From Bacillus sp. EB600 (lineage in GTDB: Bacteria; Bacillota; Bacilli; Bacillales; Cytobacillaceae), in assembly GCF_024494385.1 (NCBI RefSeq), contig NZ_JAEVLT010000044.1, positions 1 through 34,895 on the forward strand: a stretch of DNA of 34,895 nucleotides, given 5' to 3'. The position numbers and the translations under genes were made by a program. Positions within the stretch are counted from its first letter, which is position 1, and each line of letters begins with the position of its first letter. Shown here piece by piece: positions 1 to 8,665 of this stretch. The notes under the pieces are model-generated. The model was not told the DNA's origin. It searched no databases and saw only the letters and a list, made by a program, of their open reading frames with translations.

Positions 1-549
1 AATTCGATTCTTAAGTTTAAAGTGGTAAGTCCCATATGCAAGGAAGATGATAATCACGATTGCTGGATGAATGGGCACAACTTGAAGTAAAACAAAAGCA
101 AGTATAAAAAACAAGCATCCTAGTAATTTACCTAATCCTTTTACAGCCTTTTCTGCAAATTCATAGGCCATTAAGCCAAGCATTACCGCAATAACAGGCA
201 TTACAGCATGGATCATTCCAGCCACTGTGCTTGAAAAACTTAGGACATTAATTACTGTCAAAAGAAATACCATAGCTATACATGTGGGTAATATATGTGC
301 CAATACACTAACAATGGCACCCAATGTTCCTTTTACTTTGTATCCTAAATAGGCGGCCATTTTAGGAGCAATCGGACCAGGCAAGGCGTTTGCAATCGCT
401 AGTGTCTCTCCAAACTCATCGTCTTCAACCCAATGAAAACGGTTTACCGCCTCGTGCCGAATTAAGGGGATAACAGACGGACCTCCTCCAAAGCCCAGTA
501 TACCTGTTCGAACCATACCAATAATAAGTTCTTTATATAAAGTACTCAA
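1..549 (-). CDS. Chromate transporter (ChrA/YwrB family), partial
   Basis: The minus-strand frame is open from a TTG at 549 to the window edge, giving 183 residues without a stop. The N-terminus carries the CHR-domain pattern: GILGFGGGPSVIP near residues 16-28, then AIANALPGPIAPKMAAYLGY. Several hydrophobic segments follow. ChrA-type proteins are inner-membrane transporters that export chromate, or are of unknown substrate when they occur as short half-size proteins. A TTG start preceded by GGAGGG fits well. The Lrp/AsnC-type regulator lies 24 bases upstream on the same strand, as in the B. subtilis ywrC-ywrA/ywrB neighbourhood. The 3' end is outside the window, so it is unknown whether a second CHR half follows. 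Confidence 0.85.
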   Translation of the reverse strand, partial: MSTLYKELIIGMVRTGILGFGGGPSVIPLIRHEAVNRFHWVEDDEFGETLAIANALPGPIAPKMAAYLGYKVKGTLGAIVSVLAHILPTCIAMVFLLTVINVLSFSSTVAGMIHAVMPVIAVMLGLMAYEFAEKAVKGLGKLLGCLFFILAFVLLQVVPIHPAIVIIIFLAYGTYHFKLKNRI

Positions 550-573
550 ACTTTTTCCCTCCTAAACTATCGC

Positions 574-1062
574 TTATAATTTCATTCCCATCCTGCTTTT
601 ATAACGCTTCATTAATAGTTGACAATCAACGCTTACAACGCCCTCAAGCGGGTAAAGCTTTTCTGTCAAAAAGTTTTCCATCTCCTGGTTGTTTGAAAAA
701 ATGCCGTGCATATGCAGCTTGCTTGGTCCTGTCATATGATACAAACTGGTAACAGCTGGATCATTTGCTAGTTTTTCTGCAACTTGATTCAAAAATTGGG
801 GTACAACTTCTACATTAAAAAAAGCTGATACATGAATACCAATTTTTGCTGGATTAATAACAGTTGTAAATTTTTCAATAACACCTTGCTCAATCAGGCT
901 GTTAATCCGTGTTTGAATGGCAACCCGAGATAAATCTAATTGTTTGCTAATATCTGTATAAGAAATTCTACTGTTTTCATGTAAGATTGATAATATTTTC
1001 TTATCCATTTCATCTATATCTAGGTTTGGAATGGTGTAATTTGATGCCATTGATTGCTTCAT
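574..1062 (-). CDS. Lrp/AsnC-family transcriptional regulator (YwrC-like)
   Basis: This 162-residue protein has an N-terminal winged helix-turn-helix: MDKKILSILHENSRISYTDI begins at about residue 19, with the recognition helix SRVAIQTRINSLIEQGVI. A C-terminal AsnC/RAM-type alpha-beta domain follows at about residues 70-155. The length is typical of the family. Such proteins act as oligomeric DNA-binding regulators that respond to small molecules, often amino acids. Co-orientation with the chromate transporter gene 24 bases downstream suggests it controls that gene, as proposed for B. subtilis ywrC beside ywrA and ywrB. The effector cannot be told from sequence. Confidence 0.85.
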   Translation of the reverse strand: MKQSMASNYTIPNLDIDEMDKKILSILHENSRISYTDISKQLDLSRVAIQTRINSLIEQGVIEKFTTVINPAKIGIHVSAFFNVEVVPQFLNQVAEKLANDPAVTSLYHMTGPSKLHMHGIFSNNQEMENFLTEKLYPLEGVVSVDCQLLMKRYKSRMGMKL

Positions 1063-1472
1063 CTCCTTAGCTTCTTATTTCGTTTTGTAATCATAATATG
1101 ATTTTAACATTCTTATTGATTGAAAAAAAGATAAATAAATTACGAAAAGTAAATAACCTGTGAGTCAATCTGACATAAAGGGCAGTTTCTCATAATATGA
1201 TTACTATAATGGATTCAAAATTCAGAAAACAACAGAAATTCATTTAAACCTAAACTTACTGCATTGATTTTTAGTTTATGAACCAATCAAAAATGGTCGA
1301 TGAAAAGTTTTTTTATGATTATTCCAATAGTTTCTAGAAAAATCTTTACTTAACGAAACTAATTTGCTGGTGCAGGGATTATGAATAGGAGATAAAGAAT
1401 AGTATCCGTTTCTGAAAGAGAGGAGTGACGAAGTATGGTGGGGATTCATGTTTTTGAACAGGTGGTTTTTTT
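1063..1472. other. Intergenic region between divergent genes
   Basis: About 410 AT-rich bases separate the minus-strand regulator from the plus-strand nucleotidyltransferase. It must hold the promoters for both directions. I see no convincing coding frame and no strong hairpin. An AG-rich stretch ending GAGAGGAG near 1418-1425 looks like an orphan ribosome binding site without a long frame behind it. Confidence 0.4.
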
Positions 1473-2126
1473 ATGAATTCAATAAGAATATGTGGAATTT
1501 ATCTTGCTGCAGGTCAAAGCAGACGCATGGGTGAAAATAAATTGGCCCTTCCATTTAAGAAAACGACAATTGGCAGTTCAGCATTACGAGCAGCGCTTGA
1601 ATCAGCACTTGACCATATCATCGTCGTCACCAAACAAGATGATAGCCTTGAATGGATGAACTCATCCTTTTTTCAAAGCCCTTATCGAGAGAAATGGACA
1701 CTTGTTCCATGCCCTGATGCCCGTTTAGGCCAGGCACATTCGCTAACATGCGGTGTGCTGTCAGCACTTGACCGGAAACCAGACGGCATGATGGTGATAT
1801 TGGCAGACCAGCCTTTTCTTTTAGAAGATAGAATCAATGAACTTATTTTTCTGAGTGAACAGGTATATCGGAAAAACAAAATAGGGGATATCCCCTATAT
1901 TGCCGCTAGTTACCTAGGCAAGCCAAGACCGCCCGTTTTATTTTTTCAGCAGCTTGTACCTCCTTTGCTGCAGTTGAATGGAGACGAGGGAGCACGCCAA
2001 CTGTTCCGAAAATCCTCCGCTTTAAAAGGGATCCTGATTGAAATGGAGGATGAAAATACCTTTTTTGATATTGATACAAAAGAGGACTATGCAAGAGCTG
2101 TGAAAGGAGTGGGGCTTATTCGATGA
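1473..2126 (+). CDS. MocA/PucB-like nucleotidyltransferase
   Basis: This 217-residue protein has the MobA/MocA nucleotidyltransferase fold. The nucleotide-binding loop GIYLAAGQSRRMGENKLALP spans residues 8-27, the metal-binding ADQPFL is at 111-116, GKPRPPVLF at 149-157, GDEGAR at 170-175 and FDIDTKEDY at 198-206. Proteins of this type attach CTP or GTP to molybdopterin for molybdenum hydroxylases such as xanthine dehydrogenase. B. subtilis PucB is the closest type I recognise. No xanthine dehydrogenase or purine catabolism gene is visible nearby, so the partner enzyme is unknown. The ATG lies after a GGTGG-like ribosome binding site. The gene appears complete. Confidence 0.8.
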   Translation: MNSIRICGIYLAAGQSRRMGENKLALPFKKTTIGSSALRAALESALDHIIVVTKQDDSLEWMNSSFFQSPYREKWTLVPCPDARLGQAHSLTCGVLSALDRKPDGMMVILADQPFLLEDRINELIFLSEQVYRKNKIGDIPYIAASYLGKPRPPVLFFQQLVPPLLQLNGDEGARQLFRKSSALKGILIEMEDENTFFDIDTKEDYARAVKGVGLIR

Positions 2127-2312
2127 GAACACAGGAATTTTCTGCCCTCTAATCTCCGACCGATTGGATCCCAAATGATCTGGAAGAATCCTGGAAACCA
2201 AAACGCTTATACTAATGACTTTTCATGCAAAGGTAGAAGTGGTTGCGTTTTTTTAAAAAGCCTAGATATTAGACAATCGTGTTTTACAAATACTGTAAAG
2301 GAGTGATTGTAA

Positions 2313-2513
2313 ATGGAAATTGGCAAAAAAGTAAAAGTTACTACACCCAACATAATTAACTATCCATTAGTAGGTGAAGTTATTAAAGAGGGTATAGCAT
2401 CTAATGGACTAGCTATGAGTAAAGTGAAATTTTCAGAGCGCAATCAGGCTTGGTATGCAGACCATAATTTAAATACAACCATCTCAGAATTCACCGACAA
2501 GATCCTTCATTAA
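2313..2513 (+). CDS. Small hypothetical protein, 66 aa
   Basis: An ATG preceded by AAAGGAGTG at good spacing opens a 66-codon frame. The product begins MEIGKKVKVTTPN and contains short beta-prone stretches (VGEVIKEGI, LAMSKVKFSE, AWYADHNLN), which suggests a small beta-barrel-like domain. There is no signal peptide or membrane segment. I do not recognise the family with confidence. It resembles small cytoplasmic Bacillus proteins of unknown function. Confidence 0.6.
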   Translation: MEIGKKVKVTTPNIINYPLVGEVIKEGIASNGLAMSKVKFSERNQAWYADHNLNTTISEFTDKILH

Positions 2514-2533
2514 AGAAAGAGATTCCTCATCCT

Positions 2534-2632
2534 ATGTATCCCGTAACTGATATTCATGAAAAAATATTCAATAGATATATGACTATGCAATTGGAAATTT
2601 TAAAAAGCAGAAAACTGCAAGCGCTCAATTAG
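2534..2632 (+). CDS. Possible 32-aa small protein
   Basis: An ATG frame of 33 codons encodes a peptide starting MYPVTDIHEKIFNR and ending KLQALN, with an amphipathic helical look. It lies 20 bases behind the 66-aa gene and directly in front of a strong terminator hairpin, which fits a second gene of the same transcript. The ribosome binding site is weak (AAGAAAGAGA). It may be chance. Confidence 0.3.
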   Translation: MYPVTDIHEKIFNRYMTMQLEILKSRKLQALN

Positions 2633-2665
2633 AGAAACTTATATTTATTGAATTTTATATTCAGA

Positions 2666-2696
2666 GCCGAAACCAAACTGGTTTCGGCATTTCTAA
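2666..2696 (+). terminator. Rho-independent terminator
   Basis: A 9-bp perfect stem (GCCGAAACC with GGTTTCGGC, loop AAACT) is followed by ATTTCT. It ends the transcript of the small gene or genes at 2313-2632. Confidence 0.7.
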
Positions 2697-2818
2697 TTCG
2701 CTAATTTGTCCGATTTCAGTAAACGCGTAAAATTCATTTTTTTCATGGTACAATGGAAAAAAATGCTCATGCCATGGTGAGTGGAAAAAAATTATATGGA
2801 AAAGTACTAAACTAGTAC

Positions 2819-3742
2819 TTGACGGGAGGAATTACAATAAAAATAGTCATTGCCGGGGGTTCGGGATTTATTGGGGAAAAATTAACGGACATCCTTCTTA
2901 AAATGGGTCATGAAATTTTGATCTTAACCAGGAAGGAAAAACAATCAAAACACAATATAAACTATATAAAATGGCTTGGAGAAGGAACCAAACCAGAAGA
3001 GGAAATAGATAAAGCAGATGCCTTCATTAATTTGGCGGGCGTATCCATAAACGAGGGGCGATGGGACGCAAAACATCAGCAGAGAATTTACCAAAGCAGG
3101 ATGGCTGCAACGGATGAGCTAATTCGAATCATCGCAGCACTGCCTGAAAAACCATCAGTATTGATTAATGCTAGTGCGATCGGCATATATCCTTCCTCTC
3201 TGGATATTATTTATACAGAAAACTCATTAGAAAGAGCTGGAGACTTCCTCGGAAGGACTGTTGGAGATTGGGAAAAAAAGGCGTCAAATGTGAAAAAAAT
3301 GGGAATTCGAGTTGCCTATATGAGATTTGGTGTTGTTCTAGGAAATGAAAGCGGAGCATTACCACTCATGGTGATGCCATATAAGTTATTTGTCGGAGGT
3401 AAAATCGGTTCAGGGGAGCAGTGGGTATCTTGGGTGCATGTAATAGATGTTGCACGAGCGATAGCATTTGCAATTGAAAATGATAAACTGAGTGGACCAG
3501 TAAACGTTACTGCACCAGCTCCAAAACGGATGAAGGATGTCGGCAAGACGATTGGCTACGTTTTGCATCGTCCGCATTGGTTCCCCGTCCCAGCCTTGGT
3601 CCTGAAACTAGTATTAGGAAATAAAAGCTCACTTGTTCTTGAGGGACAACGTGTTGTTCCTAAAGTTTTACTCAATGAAGGTTTTTCATTTTTGTTTCCT
3701 ACACTCGATTCTGCTTTGAATGATTTGTTACGAAGAAAATGA
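2819..3742 (+). CDS. NAD(P)-dependent epimerase, TIGR01777/YfhF family
   Basis: This protein of about 301-307 residues is an extended-type SDR. The Rossmann glycine motif AGGSGFIG spans residues 12-19, followed by the conserved FINLAGVSINEGRWD and the C-terminal DUF1731-like part (GQRVVPKVLLNEGFSF). B. subtilis YfhF is of this type. The substrate is unknown for the whole family. The start is odd. The first in-frame accepted start is a TTG at 2819, but the ribosome binding site GGGAGGA (2824-2830) lies after that codon. The codon at ideal distance is ATA at 2837, where most relatives would begin MKI-type. Either an ATA start is used or the original start codon has mutated. The rest of the frame is intact. 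Confidence 0.8.
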   Translation: MTGGITIKIVIAGGSGFIGEKLTDILLKMGHEILILTRKEKQSKHNINYIKWLGEGTKPEEEIDKADAFINLAGVSINEGRWDAKHQQRIYQSRMAATDELIRIIAALPEKPSVLINASAIGIYPSSLDIIYTENSLERAGDFLGRTVGDWEKKASNVKKMGIRVAYMRFGVVLGNESGALPLMVMPYKLFVGGKIGSGEQWVSWVHVIDVARAIAFAIENDKLSGPVNVTAPAPKRMKDVGKTIGYVLHRPHWFPVPALVLKLVLGNKSSLVLEGQRVVPKVLLNEGFSFLFPTLDSALNDLLRRK

Positions 3743-3888
3743 TGATTATTTTAAAGGATAGGAACATGCAAGGCTATTTGAAACTGGAGGCCTTCCATCG
3801 TTTATGAATAGTGAGATCACCCGTTACTTCGACCATGGGTTGTTGACTTATGTTAATCATTTTGAGGTTTCCCTTTTGAACTTAAATT

Positions 3889-4140
3889 TTATTGAATCTC
3901 TTCAATTATTGTTTCCTCTGGTCCAATTGGAGGTCCTGCTTGCTGGAGTGGGATCCTTGACCAGAAGAAATTGTGAACGAGCGCTAAGATCGGAATAATA
4001 TGAAGTGTATAAATGACGATAAGAGTTGATAAATCAAATGGAATTCCGGCTGCATGTGATTTCGCAAAGACAGGTGAAAGAATCAAATTAAGCAGTGGAA
4101 CCCCGACTAGTACACAAATAGCAATCACGGTTAGACTACA
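3889..4140 (-). pseudogene. Small membrane protein or decayed gene
   Basis: A minus-strand frame has hydrophobic segments (VIAICVLVGVPLLNLIL, then LIVIYTLHIIPILALVHNFF) and an acidic C-terminus ending PEETIIEEIQ. The first usable start is a GTG at 4128, but the frame stays open upstream through QPKRGICSL to a TAA at about 4155 with no start codon. A purine-rich AGAGGA is too far upstream of the GTG. Two membrane helices are likely. Either this is a small membrane protein with an unusual start or it is the rest of a longer gene. The family is not recognised. Confidence 0.4.
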
Positions 4141-4374
4141 AATTCCTCTTTTTGGTTGCGTATATTATGCAAAATGATAAAGATGAAAAAGTATTAGAAG
4201 CTGATTTATCCGCATTAGTCAAGGCATAAAGTGAATTGAAAATAAAAGAGTTCTTCCCAGCAGTGATGTTTGATTGATTCCTCTAGTAATTCCAGCAGGA
4301 CTACATGTGGGCAAGCACGTGAATAATTTTAAACTAATTACGCACCCTAATAGTGAATTAGGGGGGTGAAATTT

Positions 4375-4539
4375 TTGGCGAATCAAAAAAGTAATTACTA
4401 TAACAAACAAGCAGGTAAATATAAGCCGGGTTCCGGATCGGAGTATCATCAAAAACATGCAAGTAATGTTCCAGATTATGGAGCAAACAGTATGGACCCA
4501 AATGCAGAACGTTTGATGAATCAGACTGACAACGCTTAA
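4375..4539 (+). CDS. Small hydrophilic protein, 54 aa, possibly spore-associated
   Basis: A TTG start directly behind the strong site AGGGGGGTG opens a 55-codon frame that ends just before a clear terminator. The product starts MANQKSNYYNKQAGKYKPGS and is rich in Asn, Gln, Lys, Tyr and Gly. It has no Cys and no hydrophobic segment. Composition, size and monocistronic layout resemble small spore-specific proteins of Bacillus, but I cannot name the family. Spore expression is inference. Confidence 0.6.
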   Translation: MANQKSNYYNKQAGKYKPGSGSEYHQKHASNVPDYGANSMDPNAERLMNQTDNA

Positions 4540-4558
4540 CAACTATAATTCATTTCTT

Positions 4559-4590
4559 AAACGCCTTATTTGTGGCGTTTTTTCTTTTTT
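4559..4590 (+). terminator. Rho-independent terminator
   Basis: The 7-bp stem AAACGCC/GGCGTTT with an 8-base loop is followed by a long T run. It lies 19 bases behind the stop of the 54-aa gene. Confidence 0.8.
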
Positions 4591-4726
4591 CCTAACCTGC
4601 TAACGATCTCTCCATCCATCAAATCCTAAAACCTTGCCTAATTTTAGGGGATTCTCATCATATATAGCCATCTCCTTACACTTAGATCTTATTTGCGTTA
4701 CAATCACTTATGAGGGGGAATAGTAT

Positions 4727-5691
4727 TTGAAAGCATTATGTTTTGATAAATTTGGAGGCCCTGAAGTGTTATCCTACCGGGATGTACTAGACCCTGTTCT
4801 AGGACCTAAAGATATTCTTGTGCGAACAAAGGCAATTGGCTTGAATTTTGCTGATGTTTATAGACGAAAAGGGAATTATCATCTAGAAGGGTTACCGCCC
4901 TATATTTTAGGCTATGAAGGAGCCGGCATCGTTGAGAAAGAGGAAATGGAGTTACAACTGTTCAGTGTGGGGATCGGATCGGATTTGCTGATGTTCCATA
5001 TGCGAATGCAGAATTGGTTGCTGTACCAGAAGAAAAAGCCATCCCATTGCCGATTGACTTTCCATTTAAATTAGCCGCTTCAATATTGCTACAAGGTCTA
5101 ACAGCACATTATTTAACAAGAGATAGTTACAAGGTTATGCAAGGCGATGTGGTTCTTGTCCATGCAGTGGCAGGTGGAGTGGGTCAATTAATTACGCAAA
5201 TATGCAAATTAATGGGTGCCACCGTAATTGGCCTTACTTCATCAAATGAAAAAAGGTCAGCTGCCCTTTCAGTTGGAGCCGACTATGTCTTTTTATATGG
5301 AGAATCATGGGTAAGGAACGTTTTACAGTTAACGAATGAAAAAGGGGTGGATGTTGTCTATGAATCAGTCGGGTCTACTTTAGAAGAGAGCTTTCAAGCG
5401 TTACGAAAGAGAGGAACACTCGTATTCTTTGGAATGTCAGGCGGGGACCCTGTTCTAGTTAATCCACGGATGCTTATGGATACATCAAAAACGATTACAG
5501 GTGGAGACCTATGGAATGTCTTAACAAGTCGTGAAGAGAGAATCGAACGTTCTAATGAGTTATTTAAATGGATATCTTCAGGAAAAATAAACGTTCATCC
5601 ACAGGCTTTGTACTCATTGAAGGACGGAGCGGAAGCACACGCCTTCTTAGAAAGCCGCAAAAGTACGGGAAAAATTTTGTTACTACCATAA
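4727..5691 (+). pseudogene. Quinone oxidoreductase (MDR family), frameshifted
   Basis: Two overlapping frames together encode one NADPH:quinone oxidoreductase-type protein of about 321 residues. The first frame (TTG at 4727) gives the GroES-like N-terminus with GLNFADVYRRKGNYH and GYEGAGIVEK. The second gives the Rossmann part with VHAVAGGVGQLITQ. The frame changes at about 4940. In the downstream frame the bases from 4942 read GNGVTTVQCGDRIGFADV, exactly the expected continuation, so one base is missing after the codons for VEK. The zinc ligands of alcohol dehydrogenases are absent, as expected for this subfamily. It is either a recent pseudogene or a sequencing error. Confidence 0.85.
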
Positions 5692-6049
5692 GTGGCAAAT
5701 TCAGTTCAGTTAACCGTTTTTATAAAATAATAATCCACCAAGCATTAAAGGATCTAGTGGTTTATTTTAATAAATCTGGGAAAAATCATTAAAATGATTT
5801 CGAATAACTAGAGAAACATATTTTTTAACTTCTTCGCCTAAATAGCACACCCTTTTAATATTGCAGGGGCAAATAGCGTTATTGGATGTGCTTTTAGATG
5901 AAGGACATTGATTAGTTTTGTATAGACAAAAGGATAACGAAACAAGCTAGAATTACTTTTTTCACATACCTACCACATTAACAAAGATAGACCCACAGGT
6001 TTAACACACATATATTTGGATAGCGAAAGTCTTCCGTTAATGCAATTCA
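5692..6049. other. Intergenic region
   Basis: This stretch of about 360 bases lies between the quinone oxidoreductase pseudogene and the oxidoreductase fragment. No frame with a ribosome binding site, no clear terminator and no repeat was seen. Confidence 0.4.
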
Positions 6050-6373
6050 CTAGGGAATGTCGATTATTTTGCTAAAGCGGCGGTGAATACTCTTTGAAAT
6101 TTGTCCATCGACAATCCCAGGAAAAAGGTTTTCTAGAATTTCCTCTCCGCTTTTCAAAAGTGCATGAACTTGCGAGCTTTGAGGTACTCCTGTCCTTGTA
6201 AACTGTTTTTCTCCTTTTTGACCCTTATCTACAATGATTACTTCCTCAAAAAAATCGGATTGGACTCTGGCGGCAAGCTTACCAGAAATGCTGCCTCCGA
6301 TTACGAGAGCTTTTTTTCCAAATAAATCTTTCTTACCATTTTTTTCAGCAAACATAGATACTCCATCAAACAA
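6050..6373 (-). pseudogene. FAD-dependent oxidoreductase, N-terminal fragment
   Basis: This 107-residue frame contains the start of an FAD-binding Rossmann domain: ALVIGGSISGKLAARV near residues 23-38, followed by EEVIIVDKGQ. Then comes the substrate-side motif GVPQSSQVHALL, known from FAD-dependent hydroxylases and reductases of more than 400 residues. The frame stops at 6050 after SKIIDIP, so roughly three quarters of the protein is missing and no continuation is seen in other frames downstream. It is a 5' gene remnant. Confidence 0.7.
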
Positions 6374-6597
6374 GTAAACTTAACAGTTGTGATTATACCT
6401 AAATTTTGTTACTTTGTAGTGAAGCAAGTATGATTACTTGTGAGTTTTTAAGACAGATTCCCAGAAGAATGATTGTTGTACTGCGAATATAATAAAGACC
6501 TAATTAATAATGAAGAAACAAAATAGGAGCATCAATTGTTGATATTTTTATTATTATAGTTTACTGTATAAAAAATAGTAAACGGAGGTGTAGATTT

Positions 6598-7596
6598 TTG
6601 AAGAAACTCATCCTTCTCTTTTTAGGCGTGTATGCCTTTTTTTACCTTTCCCAAAAAGATATGATTCCTTCAATTAATGAAATGAAAAATTATTTAAACA
6701 TAGAAGATTCACAATTAAAAGGGGAGCAATCTACCCAAAGTATTCCTGCTCCGTCAAAGCAGCAAACAGAAAATCAGGCGATAAACAATCCACAGGAGCC
6801 ATCGTCAATTCCGACCACAGCCAATCCAAAATATCTGCCGAAAAAGATCCAAACTTATCAGGTCGCGGTTGACAATAATAAATTAGTGGTTACTGGAAAA
6901 CCGACACCTTACGGACAATTCAATAAGGCCGAGGGGGTTATTTTATACATTCAAGAAGCCCGTGCCAACAAGAAGGTTACGATAAAGGTTCCTTTTACCA
7001 ATGGAAGGGTTAATTATGCCTACCCCCTTACATATACAGTAGGGGACGTTATTGTAAACCTTGACGAGTATTACAACGGGGTCGCTAATGATCCGAATAC
7101 GGTGTTAGGCTATGCAGAATATAGTTTAACTGATGGCGATCCGTATTTACTGGCTAGTTGGATGGTTCAAAGTGATAATCCAACTCTTGTAGCACTTGCC
7201 AATTCGATAACAAATGGAAAGCCGACAGATACGGAAAAATCCAGGGCGATTTTTGCGTGGGTAGCAAAAAACATCGCTTACAATGCGCCGTTGGTAAATG
7301 ATCCGAATCCACCATTATATTCGGCCCTACAAACCTATCAAACGCGAGTAGTCCTATGTTCGGGGTATGCGGATTTAAGCGCGGCCCTTCATCGTGCAAT
7401 TGGGATCGAAGCAAAAGTGGTATACGGAGAAAATCATGCATGGAATGAAATAAAACTGAACGGTGTTTGGCAAATAGAAGACCCGACATATGGGGCCGGA
7501 TTTATAAATGCAAACACGATGAGGTTTGTACCAAGCTATCATCCTGCATATTTTTCCAAGTCAGATAAAAATAAGGAAGGCGAATATCCTTGGTAA
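6598..7596 (+). CDS. Secreted or membrane-anchored transglutaminase-like protein
   Basis: A TTG start behind GGAGGTG gives 332 residues. Residues 1-18 form a hydrophobic N-terminal segment (KKLILLFLGVYAFFYL) that is a signal peptide or anchor. A linker of about 60 residues rich in Ser, Gln and Pro follows. The C-terminal half is a transglutaminase-core domain with the presumed catalytic triad Cys254 (RVVLCSGYADL), His280 (GENHAWNEI) and Asp295 (WQIEDPTYG). Bacterial members are mostly cysteine proteases or protein crosslinkers acting outside the cytoplasm. The order of the triad and its spacing are canonical, so the enzyme should be active. No neighbour clarifies its substrate. Confidence 0.8.
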   Translation: MKKLILLFLGVYAFFYLSQKDMIPSINEMKNYLNIEDSQLKGEQSTQSIPAPSKQQTENQAINNPQEPSSIPTTANPKYLPKKIQTYQVAVDNNKLVVTGKPTPYGQFNKAEGVILYIQEARANKKVTIKVPFTNGRVNYAYPLTYTVGDVIVNLDEYYNGVANDPNTVLGYAEYSLTDGDPYLLASWMVQSDNPTLVALANSITNGKPTDTEKSRAIFAWVAKNIAYNAPLVNDPNPPLYSALQTYQTRVVLCSGYADLSAALHRAIGIEAKVVYGENHAWNEIKLNGVWQIEDPTYGAGFINANTMRFVPSYHPAYFSKSDKNKEGEYPW

Positions 7597-7739
7597 CAAG
7601 TCCTTTTTAAGCAAACACTTCATTACCTAGATGTTAAGAGAAAATCCTATTTTCCACTTCTGATATCGCGCTGTCGTGCGGGAAAATGGAACATAAAAGT
7701 ACAAGCAGTGTCTAATGAATGAATCCCCTAGCTATATAT

Positions 7740-7797
7740 GATCCCCTTATTGTAGACAGAAAGAAGAAATACTAATCTGTCTACAATCGAGGGGATC
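7740..7797 (+). repeat. Near-perfect 20-bp inverted repeat, IS-associated stem-loop
   Basis: The arm GATCCCCTTATTGTAGACAG at 7740-7759 is matched at 7777-7797 by its complement with one extra base and one mismatch, around a 17-base loop. A transposase-like frame starts 5 bases behind it, so the hairpin probably belonged to the left end of an insertion sequence, where it may limit read-through transcription. Confidence 0.55.
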
Positions 7798-7802
7798 TTT
7801 CT

Positions 7803-7889
7803 ATGAGGAAAAGAAGAACAACTTATGACTTTATGTTTAAGAGAAAAGTAGTTGATTAATACTTGGAAGATGGTATGCGAATAAATTGA
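7803..7889 (+). pseudogene. Transposase fragment, IS3-family OrfA-like
   Basis: An ATG frame reads MRKRRTTYDFMFKRKVVD, a stop, then YLEDGMRIN and another stop. The pattern RRTYxxxFKxKVVxxYLEDG is that of the helix-turn-helix start of OrfA transposases of IS3/IS150-like elements. Only about 28 codons remain and they contain an in-frame TAA. No downstream transposase domain is visible. Confidence 0.45.
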
Positions 7890-8075
7890 ATACTCTAAAA
7901 AATACTGAATATAATCTTTCAACGAAGTTAGAAATTCCCCATTTTTATTTCATAAGACACGTTAAATAAGATGGAAAAGTAATATTGTGTAAATAATGGC
8001 AGTTTAGTTTTAAAAATATTTCTTTGAAAACAGTAGAATTATATAAATAATATTATAAAAATATGAGGTGATAAA

Positions 8076-8534
8076 ATGAAAAATGCAGAGGTAGAACTAT
8101 TTTATCTATCGGCATTACAATATTGTAGCATAATTGAAAATTTCAATTTCAATAATGAAAATAATAAACTGAAAAACCTCCTTATTTCGCTTTTATCTTT
8201 GTATTCAAAAGCTCTGTATCTTCCTAAAGTTGAACCGAAAAATGATGAAGTACCCGACTTTGAAATATCTATTCCCCAAATTAGTTTTGGGAAATATAAC
8301 CAATATTGGGAGGTTTTTAACCCGTACTACTTAGAGAAACCTGTGGTTGCAAGTTTACTTGACGACACATTAGATATTTATATAGACGTTAAAAGAGGGA
8401 TCATTTTATACGAAAACAAAGAATATTTAGAGTCCATTTGGGAATGGAAATGTAATTTTGAAATACACTGGGGCAGTCACGCCGTTGATGCAATACGTGC
8501 ATTACATTCAGTAATTTTTGATGATCCTTATTAA
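8076..8534 (+). CDS. DUF5063-family protein
   Basis: The ATG follows AGGTGAT and opens 152 codons. The sequence has features of the DUF5063 family: LYSKALYLPKVEP near residues 46-58, YWEVFNPYYLEKPVVASLLDDTLDIY at about 82-107, and a C-terminal WEWKCNFEIHWGSHAVDAIRALH. It is a helical cytoplasmic protein, AT-rich even for this region. The family has no established biochemical function. It stands alone between two transposon remnants, which suggests accessory DNA. Confidence 0.7.
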   Translation: MKNAEVELFYLSALQYCSIIENFNFNNENNKLKNLLISLLSLYSKALYLPKVEPKNDEVPDFEISIPQISFGKYNQYWEVFNPYYLEKPVVASLLDDTLDIYIDVKRGIILYENKEYLESIWEWKCNFEIHWGSHAVDAIRALHSVIFDDPY

Positions 8535-8605
8535 GCCAAATCAGCTAATAGTTTGTCATATTTTTCAATAAAAAATAAAATCATAATATAGTAAAAATAA
8601 GCGTG

Positions 8606-8640
8606 CCAAATAACCTTCCAAGGCTTTATTTGGAAAATTT
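8606..8640 (+). terminator. Probable terminator hairpin
   Basis: An 8-bp stem (CCAAATAA with TTATTTGG) with a 12-base loop is followed by AAAATTTTAG. It lies about 70 bases behind the DUF5063 gene and just outside the 3' end of the IS110-like remnant, so it may end either transcript. Confidence 0.4.
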
Positions 8641-8665
8641 TAGTCTGTTTAGATATATTTTTAAA

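Noticed and set aside
3804..3998. Plus-strand frame of 64 codons
   Set aside because: It is opposite to the hydrophobic minus-strand frame and its composition looks accidental; no ribosome binding site fits better than chance.
4150..4229. Plus-strand tail reading NDKDEKVLEADLSALVKA
   Set aside because: It looks like the end of a lost gene, but it is too short and has no recognisable family, so it is not listed as a feature.
4219..4542. Minus-strand frame of 107 codons
   Set aside because: It is the shadow of the small hydrophilic gene at 4375 and its terminator-side sequence.
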